From NCBI GenBank assembly GCA_027485535.1, contig JAIXQV010000097.1, positions 1-12,158 of the forward strand: 12,158 nucleotides of DNA. Direction: 5' to 3'. The translations under genes and the position numbers were made by a program. A model generated the notes under the pieces. The model searched no databases and was not told the origin of the DNA. It saw only the letters and a program-made list of their open reading frames with translations. Shown here piece after piece: positions 1-6,429 of the stretch (positions are counted from its first letter, which is position 1; each line of letters opens with the position of its first letter). The stretch is from Oxalobacteraceae bacterium (GTDB lineage Bacteria; Pseudomonadota; Gammaproteobacteria; Burkholderiales; Burkholderiaceae_D).

Positions 1-167
1 ATCCGGCACGCTCACAACCGATTGATGCGCTCAATGGCTTGAGCTTGAATTTTCCGCTGATGGCGCCGATAACGCTGTCAATACCGGTGTACGGCCGAAT
101 CCCCGCAAGACAGAACGTATCGGTGGGCAGTTACCATCTGCCAGTGAGTGTGACGCTCAGCTACTGA
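1..167 (+). CDS. C-terminal end of a spore coat U (SCPU) domain protein, 5' partial
   Basis: An open frame enters from the left edge (codons in phase from base 3) and runs 54 codons to TGA at 165-167. The translation ends in VYGRIPARQNVSVGSYHLPV followed by SVTLSY. This resembles the end of the SCPU domain: a 'VYGR-(I/V)-PA-x-Q' turn, then a 'GSY' and a final beta strand of alternating residues ending in an aromatic. Proteins with this domain are exported; in Gram-negative bacteria many are subunits of chaperone-usher (Csu-type) pili, and this domain was first named from a Myxococcus spore coat protein. The terminal strand would be the one that completes the fold. The start, signal peptide and any usher or chaperone neighbours lie outside the window, so pilus subunit versus other secreted role is undecided. 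The 3' end overlaps the convergent spoVR stop by 7 bp. Confidence 0.7.
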   Translation, partial: PARSQPIDALNGLSLNFPLMAPITLSIPVYGRIPARQNVSVGSYHLPVSVTLSY

Positions 168-1567
168 GAAGCGCTTATCTTGCTTTGCACGGGGGGCGAT
201 TCGCTACTGAGCACCTTGGCTTGGCCGTTCGTACCGAGCGTGTGCAGACTGACCGGCCGGCGCCAGATCTGAGCGATGTAGGCTACCACGCGCTCGGCTC
301 GTGGCAAATCTAGGCCCCGCCCGTCCTCGGCAACATCATGCACCAGCTCCAGGCTGCCGTCGGTATGCATCGCCTTTACCGCTACGCGTGGCGCACCATA
401 GTTGAACCTTGGCGCCAGAATAGCTTCGCGAATCGCATGGATGTCTTTGTCTGCGATTCGTATCCCGCCTTCATGATCAGCCTCGTAAACAAACAGATCC
501 AGCTTATCCGCTAATGGCTGCGTCAGATAGTTACGGATGAATCCAAAGTCATCTTCCTCACGACAAATCTGACGGGCCTTATCAACACCGTAGCGCTCGA
601 TAATGTCCTCCCAGATCGAAAAGCCGAGATGGTAGGGATTAATCGACAACGCCAGTTGATGGTCTGCAGCGAATGGCCGCACCACATCCGAGTGCGCTTT
701 GATAGCGGCGAGATACAGATCAGAGGGTAAAAAATCTGCCTCGCGCAGTAGTCGGGCATGCCAATACGAGGCCCAGCCCTCATTCATGATCTGGCAAGCA
801 AACACCGGATAGAAGTAGAAAGATTCTTCCCGCACGGCGAGAAAAATATCGCGCTCCCAACCCTGTAAATCCGGTGCATGCTGTGCGATGAACCACAGCA
901 GGTCATATTCAAGATGCGGCGGCATTGGTGCTTTACTGAGGGAGTCGGCAACAATAACCGAGTGTTCGCCGGGTAAGGACTGAAAGCGCTGGCTGAATGC
1001 ATCGGCAGGATTTTTTCCGACACGCGTTGGCATCAGATCAGGGTAAGGCATACGATGGAGCGGCTGTTGGCTATCTATATGAGGTTCGATAGCGAATGCT
1101 GCATCCAGAATCTGTTCAACTTTTTCTTGGCCATGGTCGATTAATGCGCGTTCGATAGCTCGGGACCGCTCAGCGGCTTGGTCTAGAATTTTTCCACCTG
1201 CCATCGCCATGAAGCGAGCGAATAGCTGATTATGTTTGGCGAAGTCTGCATGTCCAATCACATGCGCAACCACCAAGGTGTTTTCAGCGATGCTGTTATC
1301 GCGTACTAAATAAGCATGACACGGATCACCCGGGAACATCACCTCGAAAATACGAGAATTTCCCATGCTTTGGCGAATCAATTGATGGATGTAGCGAACG
1401 CCAAATGACCAATGCGGCATACGAACCGGAAGGCCATAGACCGCGATCTCTGTCATAAAACTACCGGGTACGACCTCGAAATCAACCGGGTAATAGTCGA
1501 GGCCAAGTTGGCGTGCCAGTGTCTCGATCTGGCTTACATAATTACGCAGCGCGGTCTGCTCCATCAC
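161..1567 (-). CDS. spoVR: SpoVR family protein (YcgB-like)
   Basis: This 468-residue protein matches the SpoVR/YcgB family in length and sequence. Family-type segments are HVIGHADF at about residues 102-109 followed by KHN (111-113), and NEGWASYWH at 262-270, both rich in His and acidic residues. No signal peptide or membrane segment is seen, so it should be cytoplasmic. The biochemical function is not established: in Bacillus the homologue affects spore cortex formation, and in enterics it is a stress-associated protein of unknown activity. It is the last gene of the leftward prkA-yeaH-spoVR operon. Start choice: GTG at 1567 overlaps the yeaH stop as GTGA, and an ATG follows directly at 1564 (TGATG). 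Either fits translational coupling, and no strong Shine-Dalgarno sequence is visible. The 3' end runs into a convergent gene with no room for a private terminator. Confidence 0.9.
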   Translation of the reverse strand: MMEQTALRNYVSQIETLARQLGLDYYPVDFEVVPGSFMTEIAVYGLPVRMPHWSFGVRYIHQLIRQSMGNSRIFEVMFPGDPCHAYLVRDNSIAENTLVVAHVIGHADFAKHNQLFARFMAMAGGKILDQAAERSRAIERALIDHGQEKVEQILDAAFAIEPHIDSQQPLHRMPYPDLMPTRVGKNPADAFSQRFQSLPGEHSVIVADSLSKAPMPPHLEYDLLWFIAQHAPDLQGWERDIFLAVREESFYFYPVFACQIMNEGWASYWHARLLREADFLPSDLYLAAIKAHSDVVRPFAADHQLALSINPYHLGFSIWEDIIERYGVDKARQICREEDDFGFIRNYLTQPLADKLDLFVYEADHEGGIRIADKDIHAIREAILAPRFNYGAPRVAVKAMHTDGSLELVHDVAEDGRGLDLPRAERVVAYIAQIWRRPVSLHTLGTNGQAKVLSSESPPVQSKISASQ

Positions 1568-2736
1568 GCCGCCGCTTTGTGTATGGCGTCAGCGACGAAG
1601 AATTGTCGAATCGCTTTCCAGACATCGTCGGACTGATTCAGGATACAACTACCCAGCGGCGCACCACGCTGCTGCAGTAAACGACAGATTGCTGTCATCT
1701 CGGTCTCCATGGTGCGTGAGGCGCCCGGTACGGTCTCGATGTAGCCGACATAGTTCAGTAAGTGCGTCAGCGTCTCCAAGCCGGCGGTTGCTGCTTTACG
1801 GTCTTCGGTAAAGTTTTCGCCATCCGAGGCATAGAAAAGATAGCTGTTGTACTGAGTAACTGGGTAATCCGTCTCGAGCATTCGTATCGCTAAATCAAAT
1901 GCCGATGAAGCGCCAGTGCCACCGGTGCCGGTCACTTGAAAGAACTCGGGCTCCGAGAATTCCCATGCCTGGGTGGTGTGCGCAATGAAGCGTGTCTCGA
2001 CCTTGCCGTATTTGCGTCGTATGCCTTGCAGCGCAAAAAAGAAAAAGGTTTTGGCCAGCATGCGCTCGGCGTGCGTCATGCTGGCCGAGACATCGAGTGC
2101 AAACAGCACAACGGCATGCACGACGGGTTTGGGTCGCTGCACCAACTGCCGGAAGCGTAAGTCTTCATTACAGAAGGCCACCGGATCAGTCTGTATTGCG
2201 CGCCGTTTGACCGCTTCCTTGACGGTACGCCGTCGATCGAGTCGCGCGCGCGCGCCGCGTTTGTCCCAGCCTTCGCGCACCCAATCCTGATCGACCATGC
2301 TGGTCTTGGGCTTGGCTTGAAGCTCGGGCAACTTCATGCTTTCCCACAGCCAGTCGACGAGGTCATCCACCTCCAGCTCGAGCAATAGCTGCAGCTGTCC
2401 CTCGTCCTGACCACCGCCGGCCTCGGCCTCATGTTCTTGGGCGCTCGGTGTCGGACGCAGCACATCACCAGGCTGGCCACGACCCTGGCCGGCACGACGA
2501 AAGCTTTCCATCGGATTGTCCGCTAACCGAAAACGCGCATGCTCAAGTACCCGGACCGGTAAATGCACGGTGCGCTGCTCAGGCCCAGTGATTAGATCGG
2601 AGCCTGCGACCAGATTAGGGAGCTGTTGCTGCACGCTGGCGCGGATTTTTTGATTATGGCGCAACCAGTCGCGCGCACCACGCGAGAATAGGGAGTACCA
2701 AGGGGATCCGGTCGAGATCGTGCTGTGCGCTGTCAT
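1564..2736 (-). CDS. yeaH: YeaH/YhbH family protein (DUF444, von Willebrand A-like)
   Basis: This 390-residue DUF444 protein is somewhat shorter than the E. coli homologue (about 427). The N-terminal part (about 1-200) is polar and charged, with a Gly/Gln/Glu-rich linker at about 82-120. The C-terminal half looks like a von Willebrand A domain: the metal-binding motif DVSAS is at 215-219 (D215, S217, S219), a Gly/Thr-rich loop TGTGGTGASS at 269-278 may supply the Thr ligand, and SDGEN at 304-308 carries the usual acidic residue. The molecular role is unproven; the gene is conserved next to prkA and spoVR and is tied to stress and stationary phase in enteric bacteria. Its ATG lies 12 bp after the prkA stop. 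The ribosome-binding site AAGGG (2746-2750) overlaps the prkA TAA, and the 3' end overlaps spoVR, so the three genes are probably co-transcribed and coupled. Confidence 0.9.
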   Translation of the reverse strand: MTAHSTISTGSPWYSLFSRGARDWLRHNQKIRASVQQQLPNLVAGSDLITGPEQRTVHLPVRVLEHARFRLADNPMESFRRAGQGRGQPGDVLRPTPSAQEHEAEAGGGQDEGQLQLLLELEVDDLVDWLWESMKLPELQAKPKTSMVDQDWVREGWDKRGARARLDRRRTVKEAVKRRAIQTDPVAFCNEDLRFRQLVQRPKPVVHAVVLFALDVSASMTHAERMLAKTFFFFALQGIRRKYGKVETRFIAHTTQAWEFSEPEFFQVTGTGGTGASSAFDLAIRMLETDYPVTQYNSYLFYASDGENFTEDRKAATAGLETLTHLLNYVGYIETVPGASRTMETEMTAICRLLQQRGAPLGSCILNQSDDVWKAIRQFFVADAIHKAAA

Positions 2737-2748
2737 ATTGACTGGCCC

Positions 2749-4698
2749 TTATTCCTGTGCCAGCAGGGTAGTGACGTAGTTCAGCGCCTCGCGTGCACTG
2801 TGACCGTCATAGCCATACTCGTCAACCAGGCGCTGCTCGACAATGGATATTTTTTGTCGGGCTTCCTGATCGGGTCGGCTGCTGGAGCTGACTAGGCGCA
2901 GCACATCACGACGCTGCTCGAATAAGTACTGCTGCACTGCCTCGTGTAGCTGCGTGTGGCTATCGAGCGTGAATTTCTCGCCCCGCTTGAACGCGCCCAT
3001 CGCTTTTCTGACGACCTCTTGTCGGAAAGATTGTTTGCCAGAGTCCGAGATATGGATTTTCTCTTCTACCGAGCGCAAAAACCGCTCGTCTGGCTTGCGC
3101 TCTTCGTTCGTGATCGGGTCGCGAATCTGACGGTTATCGAGTGTTGCCTCAACCTCGTCGAGGTATTTATCTAAAAGATCTTGAGCTTCCTGCTCGAATG
3201 AAACAAATAGCGCCCGGTGGACATCTTCTTTCACCCAGCGGTTATAGAAATGCTTGCGCGCTAGCACAAGATAATCCACCCACTTACGTTTCTTCTTGGG
3301 GTCGATCCGGGCATCATTTTCAATCGCATCTTTTAGCGCCAGCAGTACATCCATGGTGGTTAGACTGCGGGCGTTCGACTGAATAATTGCGCTCGACAGG
3401 GCATTGATCACGAAACGAGGCGAGACACCGCCCAAGCCTTCATCCGGTAGTTTTTGCCTTACCCGCTCGGTATCTGCCGGGTGCAGGCCGTCGACATCCT
3501 CGCGTGCGTACAAGCGTACTCGCTTCGCCAGTTCTTGGTCTTTATCTTCGGATTCTTGCAGCCGTGTCAGGATGGCGAAAACCGCTGCAGCATCCAGCAC
3601 ATGGGGGTCAAGATGAACCTCCCTGAATGCCGGTGCTGCAGAGGAGATCAGCTTGCGGTAGATACGAGCCTCGTCGTTGAAATTCAGCGTATAGGGCACC
3701 TGCACAATCACCATTCGGTCGAGTAGCGCCTCGTTCTCGCTCTCTTGTAAGAATTTTCTAAACTCTGCGAGATTGGTGTGCGCAATAATGGTCTCATCCA
3801 GATAAATCAGCGGGAAGCGCGAGACCTTGACATTCTTCTCTTGGGTTAGCGTCAGCAGCAGATACAAGAACTCGCGCTTAACTTTCAGAATCTCGATCAT
3901 CTCGAGCATGCCACGGCTGGCCGCGTATACCGCACCCGACCACGACCAGGCGCGTGGGTCGCCTTCATCACCGTACTCAGCCACCTTCGATAGATCGACC
4001 GAGCCGATCAGATCTGCCAGATCGGCGGTCGTCGGATCATGCGGTGCGTACGTACCGACGCCGCTGCGGCCCGCTTCGGAGATAAAGATTCGTTCCACCG
4101 GCATCTGCAAGAAGTCGCCGTTCAGCTGCTGCTCAATACGCATGCGGCAGTGCGGGCAAAGCTCGCCGCGCACATCGACCTGATATGTTTCACGGAACTC
4201 AGCGCGCAGGGTGTGCGGTATCAAGTGCAGTGGCGACTCATGCACCGGGCAGCCTTGAATACCGTAAATCGCGCCGTCCTCGGTGTGGCTATATTCCTCC
4301 AGCCCACGCTTGAGCAGAATCACCAGCGTTGATTTGCCGCCCGATGGTGGGCCGAGCAGTAATAGCAGACGCCGCCCGACTTCCGAGCCAGCCGCCGCCG
4401 CTTTGAAATAATCGACCACGCGTTCGATCGGCTCCTGCATACCGAACAACTCATCCGCAAACAGCGCACTACCGGGTTGTGCCTCCGGATCTTTACGGTG
4501 GGTCCAGCGAATCATGTCCCAGATGTACTGGTGCGCACTGCGTGCCACCCCGTGCGGATCCTTGGAGACGATTCCCTGAAGAAACTCCGCCATCGTTCCC
4601 GACCAGTGGCTACTTTTATGCTCGCGCGTGAAGGCAAACAGGTTGCGCATGAAATCTTGCTGTTGTCCTGTACCCGATCCTGTGTCGATGCTGATCAT
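2749..4698 (-). CDS. prkA: PrkA family AAA+ serine protein kinase (YeaG-like)
   Basis: With the start chosen here the product is 649 residues, close to E. coli YeaG (about 644). A Walker A motif GPPSGGKS lies at 116-123 in the AAA+ part. A family-type Cys/His cluster follows: GCPVH at 149-153, then CPHC at 181-184, which could bind metal. The C-terminal third corresponds to the PrkA 'kinase' domain. The family is described as serine kinases linked to nutrient and stationary-phase stress; a protease-like activity has also been proposed for the Bacillus protein, so the true activity is debated. Start choice: an in-frame extension to 4788 exists, but the ATG at 4698 has AGGGAG at 4707-4712, 8 nt upstream, and gives the family length; the extension is Cys/His-rich and unlike the family. 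It is the first gene of the leftward operon, divergent from the chaperone cassette. No convincing sigma-54 or sigma-70 promoter was found by eye. Confidence 0.92.
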   Translation of the reverse strand: MISIDTGSGTGQQQDFMRNLFAFTREHKSSHWSGTMAEFLQGIVSKDPHGVARSAHQYIWDMIRWTHRKDPEAQPGSALFADELFGMQEPIERVVDYFKAAAAGSEVGRRLLLLLGPPSGGKSTLVILLKRGLEEYSHTEDGAIYGIQGCPVHESPLHLIPHTLRAEFRETYQVDVRGELCPHCRMRIEQQLNGDFLQMPVERIFISEAGRSGVGTYAPHDPTTADLADLIGSVDLSKVAEYGDEGDPRAWSWSGAVYAASRGMLEMIEILKVKREFLYLLLTLTQEKNVKVSRFPLIYLDETIIAHTNLAEFRKFLQESENEALLDRMVIVQVPYTLNFNDEARIYRKLISSAAPAFREVHLDPHVLDAAAVFAILTRLQESEDKDQELAKRVRLYAREDVDGLHPADTERVRQKLPDEGLGGVSPRFVINALSSAIIQSNARSLTTMDVLLALKDAIENDARIDPKKKRKWVDYLVLARKHFYNRWVKEDVHRALFVSFEQEAQDLLDKYLDEVEATLDNRQIRDPITNEERKPDERFLRSVEEKIHISDSGKQSFRQEVVRKAMGAFKRGEKFTLDSHTQLHEAVQQYLFEQRRDVLRLVSSSSRPDQEARQKISIVEQRLVDEYGYDGHSAREALNYVTTLLAQE

Positions 4699-4936
4699 CG
4701 GCGGCGCTCCCTGATGAATATGAAGACAACAGAGCAGTGGACAGTGCAGGCCGGCGGCAGTTCGGTGGTGGCTTGGTAGCAGGATCAAGCCCCGTTGCTG
4801 ACCGTTTGCGGATGATCTTGCGACGAGTTGCCGACACTAGCGCTCTCTTGTTCAAGGCCTGGCGATCAGCGGATGCTAAGTGCTGGGTTTATTTGGTCCC
4901 CCAACGGCCGGTGTATTTGTATTTCACCCAGTGGTC

Positions 4937-4964
4937 GGAACTATTTGTTGCTTTATTTCACACA
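4937..4964 (+). promoter_or_regulatory. Candidate GGAAC-type (ECF sigma/HrpL-like) promoter for the chaperone cassette
   Basis: GGAACT at 4937-4942 is followed after 15 bp by TCACACA at 4958-4964. The hrp box read by the sigma factor HrpL is GGAACC, 15-16 bp, CCACNNA, so each half differs here at one position; the less conserved A two bases after GGAACC is also absent. GGAAC is also the usual -35 core for many extracytoplasmic-function sigma factors. The site lies about 50 bp upstream of the first chaperone's ATG and faces the right way. It was found by eye, and no sigma gene is visible in the window, so this is a hypothesis. Confidence 0.3.
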
Positions 4965-4997
4965 TCTTCAAAATTTTGCTGAAGTAGGTGCTGACCA

Positions 4998-5004
4998 TAA
5001 GGAG
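4998..5004 (+). promoter_or_regulatory. Ribosome-binding site fixing the first chaperone start
   Basis: TAAGGAG lies 7 nt before ATG at 5012. This near-consensus site decides for that start over an in-frame GTG at 4988, which would place the ribosome-binding site inside the coding region. Confidence 0.8.
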
Positions 5005-5011
5005 TAGACGC

Positions 5012-5479
5012 ATGGCAACAAATCTGGAACGCATGCAGATCATGATGGAAGAAATCGGGCCCGCCATGTCCGAAATCGAAGCCGTGATCCAGAGCGAAGA
5101 AAAAAACTGGGCGGTCCAATTCGAAGACCAGTCGATTGTGATGCTGGAGTGGGCCGAGAGTCCGGATCGGGTGGTGCTGACCGCGATGCTGGGCGTGCCC
5201 TCGGAAACTATGCAGCTCTCGGTATACGAAACTTTACTCTGCTACAACCTGCTCTGGAAAGATACCGGCGGCGTCAAGATGGCATTGTCCGGCCCCAGCG
5301 GTGAGTTGGTGCTGCTCTATGAATTGTTTGCTTCTAACCTCAACCGCAATGAGCTACAAACCGTGCTGATTAATTTTGTCAGCATCTCACAGGTGTGGAG
5401 CGTATATGTCACAGGGGAGGGTGAGCAGCCGGCCAGTAACCTTCCGAGCCCGACCGACATGCTGCACCTCGGCGCCTGA
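5012..5479 (+). CDS. CesT-like type III secretion chaperone, paralogue 1
   Basis: This 155-residue acidic cytoplasmic protein has the layout of class I type III secretion chaperones (CesT/SycE family): an N-terminal helix (about 2-27), a strand pair around WAVQF (33-37) and SIVMLE (41-46), a central helix containing YETLLCYNLLW (about 74-84), then TGGVKMAL and ELVLLYEL strands, and a C-terminal helix ending near QVWSVYV (about 130-136). The last 20 residues are a Pro/Ser-rich tail. Such proteins dimerise and keep an effector or translocator unfolded for secretion. It is about 40% identical by hand count to the second chaperone (56 of about 134 aligned residues; shared GPAM, VYET, LCYNL and ELQ). 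It starts the rightward cassette, 26 bp before the small gene. No type III apparatus gene is visible here, so the partner is unknown. A non-secretory protein with the same fold is the main alternative. Confidence 0.75.
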   Translation: MATNLERMQIMMEEIGPAMSEIEAVIQSEEKNWAVQFEDQSIVMLEWAESPDRVVLTAMLGVPSETMQLSVYETLLCYNLLWKDTGGVKMALSGPSGELVLLYELFASNLNRNELQTVLINFVSISQVWSVYVTGEGEQPASNLPSPTDMLHLGA

Positions 5480-5505
5480 ATTCATTCCCACAGAAAGGAC
5501 AGACT

Positions 5506-5718
5506 ATGTCACTCAATGGCGTTGGCGGTACAGCTGCCAGTGTGTCAGCCACAGTAGCTGAACCCGCTCCCGCAGCACAAGCAGCAAATAATGCAGTAAA
5601 GACCTTGTACGGCTCGCCCGGTACGGTTGAAGCTCTAGCAAATACATTACAGCGCATGCAGGAGCTACTACAGCCGGCACAAGTCCACGTCAAGGCAGCC
5701 CACCCCGAGATTCAATAG
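5506..5718 (+). CDS. Small Ala-rich protein between two chaperones, unknown function
   Basis: This 70-residue protein is not recognised. It begins MSLNGVGGTAASVSATV, a Ser/Thr/Gly/Ala-rich stretch with no charge in the first 18 residues, followed by an Ala/Pro segment and then a probable amphipathic helix at about 38-56 containing VEALANTLQRMQELL. There is no hydrophobic signal peptide core and no membrane span. ATG at 5506 has AAGGA at 5495-5499, 6 nt upstream, which supports translation. It sits 26 bp after one chaperone gene and 37 bp before its paralogue, so co-transcription is likely. A flexible N-terminus low in charge is typical of type III secreted proteins, and position suggests a substrate or accessory partner of the chaperones. 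Needle and inner-rod subunits are a little longer and I see no diagnostic motif for them. Being secreted is inference only. Confidence 0.6.
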   Translation: MSLNGVGGTAASVSATVAEPAPAAQAANNAVKTLYGSPGTVEALANTLQRMQELLQPAQVHVKAAHPEIQ

Positions 5719-5755
5719 CGGCGTCTGAATCTTCACACTTCCGAGACAAGAAACC

Positions 5756-6223
5756 ATGACAACAATTGAACAGATAGAACACCTCGTTAAAGAACTCGGC
5801 CCTGCGATGCCGGAAATCGACGCCATCGTTCAGACCGAAGACCCGAGCTGGGCGATACAGTTCTCTGATGAGACCATCATCATTCTCGAACCAGCCGATG
5901 ACCCGTCACGCATCGTGATCTCGACCGAGCTTGGCGCTGCCGCTGAGGCACAACAGCGCACGGTGTATGAAACCATGCTCTGCTACAACTTGATGTGGCG
6001 CGATAGTGGCGGCATAAAAATCGGGTTAGCCGGACCGCAGGGCGCGCTCATCATCAGCACCGATGTGTGCATCGAAAGCTTGACCCTGCAAGAGCTACAG
6101 CAGGAGATTCAGCGTTTCCTCACGATCGCACGTTCCTGGACGCAGTACGTCGGCAAAGCCGATGCCGGCGAGGCACCGCCACTGCCGGGTCTGGACCTAG
6201 GTGGTTTTCATATGCACGCCTGA
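5756..6223 (+). CDS. CesT-like type III secretion chaperone, paralogue 2
   Basis: This protein is also 155 residues and has the same layout as the upstream paralogue: an N-terminal helix with ELGPAM, strands around WAIQF and TIIILE, a central helix with VYETMLCYNLMW, SGGIKIGL and GALIIS strands, and a helix containing LQELQQEIQRF ending in SWTQYV. It is acidic, cytoplasmic and has no membrane segment. The tail differs: it is Gly/Pro-rich and ends in a His-containing FHMHA. The ribosome-binding site is weak (GAGA at 5743-5746, 9 nt before ATG), which may mean lower or coupled translation. A tandem pair could be the two halves of a heterodimeric chaperone, as with SycN-YscB, or two homodimers with different substrates. 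A hairpin terminator follows 52 bp downstream, so the cassette probably ends here. Confidence 0.75.
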   Translation: MTTIEQIEHLVKELGPAMPEIDAIVQTEDPSWAIQFSDETIIILEPADDPSRIVISTELGAAAEAQQRTVYETMLCYNLMWRDSGGIKIGLAGPQGALIISTDVCIESLTLQELQQEIQRFLTIARSWTQYVGKADAGEAPPLPGLDLGGFHMHA

Positions 6224-6275
6224 GACCCACGAATACCGATATCGTCTCAGCGTTGTTAGCTGGCGGCTGCAGAAT

Positions 6276-6307
6276 TCAGGCTGATCCGTGAATCAGCCTG
6301 ATTCTTT
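6276..6307 (+). terminator. Rho-independent terminator after the chaperone cassette
   Basis: A perfect 10-bp stem, TCAGGCTGAT at 6276-6285 and ATCAGCCTGA at 6292-6301, encloses the 6-nt loop CCGTGA. It is followed by TTCTTT (6302-6307) and more A+T. The T tract is interrupted by C, so the terminator may be moderate. It would insulate the SOS operon from upstream transcription. Confidence 0.7.
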
Positions 6308-6388
6308 ATATATCTATTTAAATCAATAATTTAAGAATTTAATCTAAAGTAAAATCTCTCTGATTTATTTCATCAGCGCTTTCTTAAA
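6308..6388 (+). promoter_or_regulatory. A+T-rich segment upstream of the SOS operon
   Basis: The segment is strikingly A+T-rich compared with both flanks. It holds the palindrome ATTTAAAT (6316-6323) and AATTTAA twice, 8 bp apart (6328-6334 and 6336-6342). It is a reasonable place for the imuA promoter and for upstream A-tract activation, but no clear -35/-10 pair with good spacing stands out. TATATT at 6394-6399, inside the LexA box, could act as a -10. Confidence 0.35.
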
Positions 6389-6408
6389 TGCTGTATATTT
6401 ATACAGTA
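6389..6408 (+). promoter_or_regulatory. LexA operator (SOS box) of imuA-imuB-dnaE2
   Basis: CTGTATATTTATACAG (6391-6406) is an exact CTGT-N8-ACAG match with an A+T-only spacer and a TA flank on the right, the standard SOS box of gamma- and betaproteobacteria. It lies 21 bp before the imuA ATG, where bound LexA would block transcription. DNA damage, RecA activation and LexA self-cleavage should then induce all three downstream genes. Confidence 0.93.
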
Positions 6409-6429
6409 CTTAGGTCTAAGGGTTCACTG

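Larger units (their letters stand above)
4699..5011. promoter_or_regulatory. Divergent intergenic region between prkA and the chaperone cassette
   Basis: These 313 bp must hold the promoters for the leftward stress operon and probably the rightward chaperone cassette. The left half is G+C-rich; the right half (about 4885-4985) is A+T-rich. Three TATTTG words occur on the plus strand at 4890-4895, 4914-4919 and 4942-4947. ATTTCAC occurs twice, at 4921-4927 and 4955-4961. A short inverted pair CTTCA/TGAAG (4966-4970 and 4980-4984) encloses CAAAATTTTG, a 10-bp palindrome, just upstream of the first chaperone's ribosome-binding site. An 81-codon frame (4737-4982, +) crosses the region but has no recognisable domain and is not called. 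Confidence 0.5.

Noticed and set aside
2243..2254. (CG)6 run in yeaH.
   Set aside because: It falls in Arg/Ala codons of an intact frame in G+C-rich DNA; nothing further supports a Z-DNA or regulatory role.
161..4698. Evidence for a spore-forming organism from SpoVR, PrkA and the spore coat U domain.
   Set aside because: All three families are widespread in non-sporulating proteobacteria; the LexA box and mutasome point to proteobacteria.
4699..4788. N-terminal extension of PrkA by 30 residues.
   Set aside because: The ATG at 4698 has a good ribosome-binding site and gives the normal family length; the extension is Cys/His/Leu-rich and unlike the family.
4737..4982. 81-codon open frame across the divergent intergenic region (+).
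   Set aside because: It has no recognisable domain and no convincing ribosome-binding site, and it overlaps the prkA promoter region and the candidate chaperone promoter. Composition looks incidental.
6388..6429. Upstream in-frame start for imuA.
   Set aside because: It lies in the LexA operator and would encode the operator as protein; the start at 6430 has its own ribosome-binding site.
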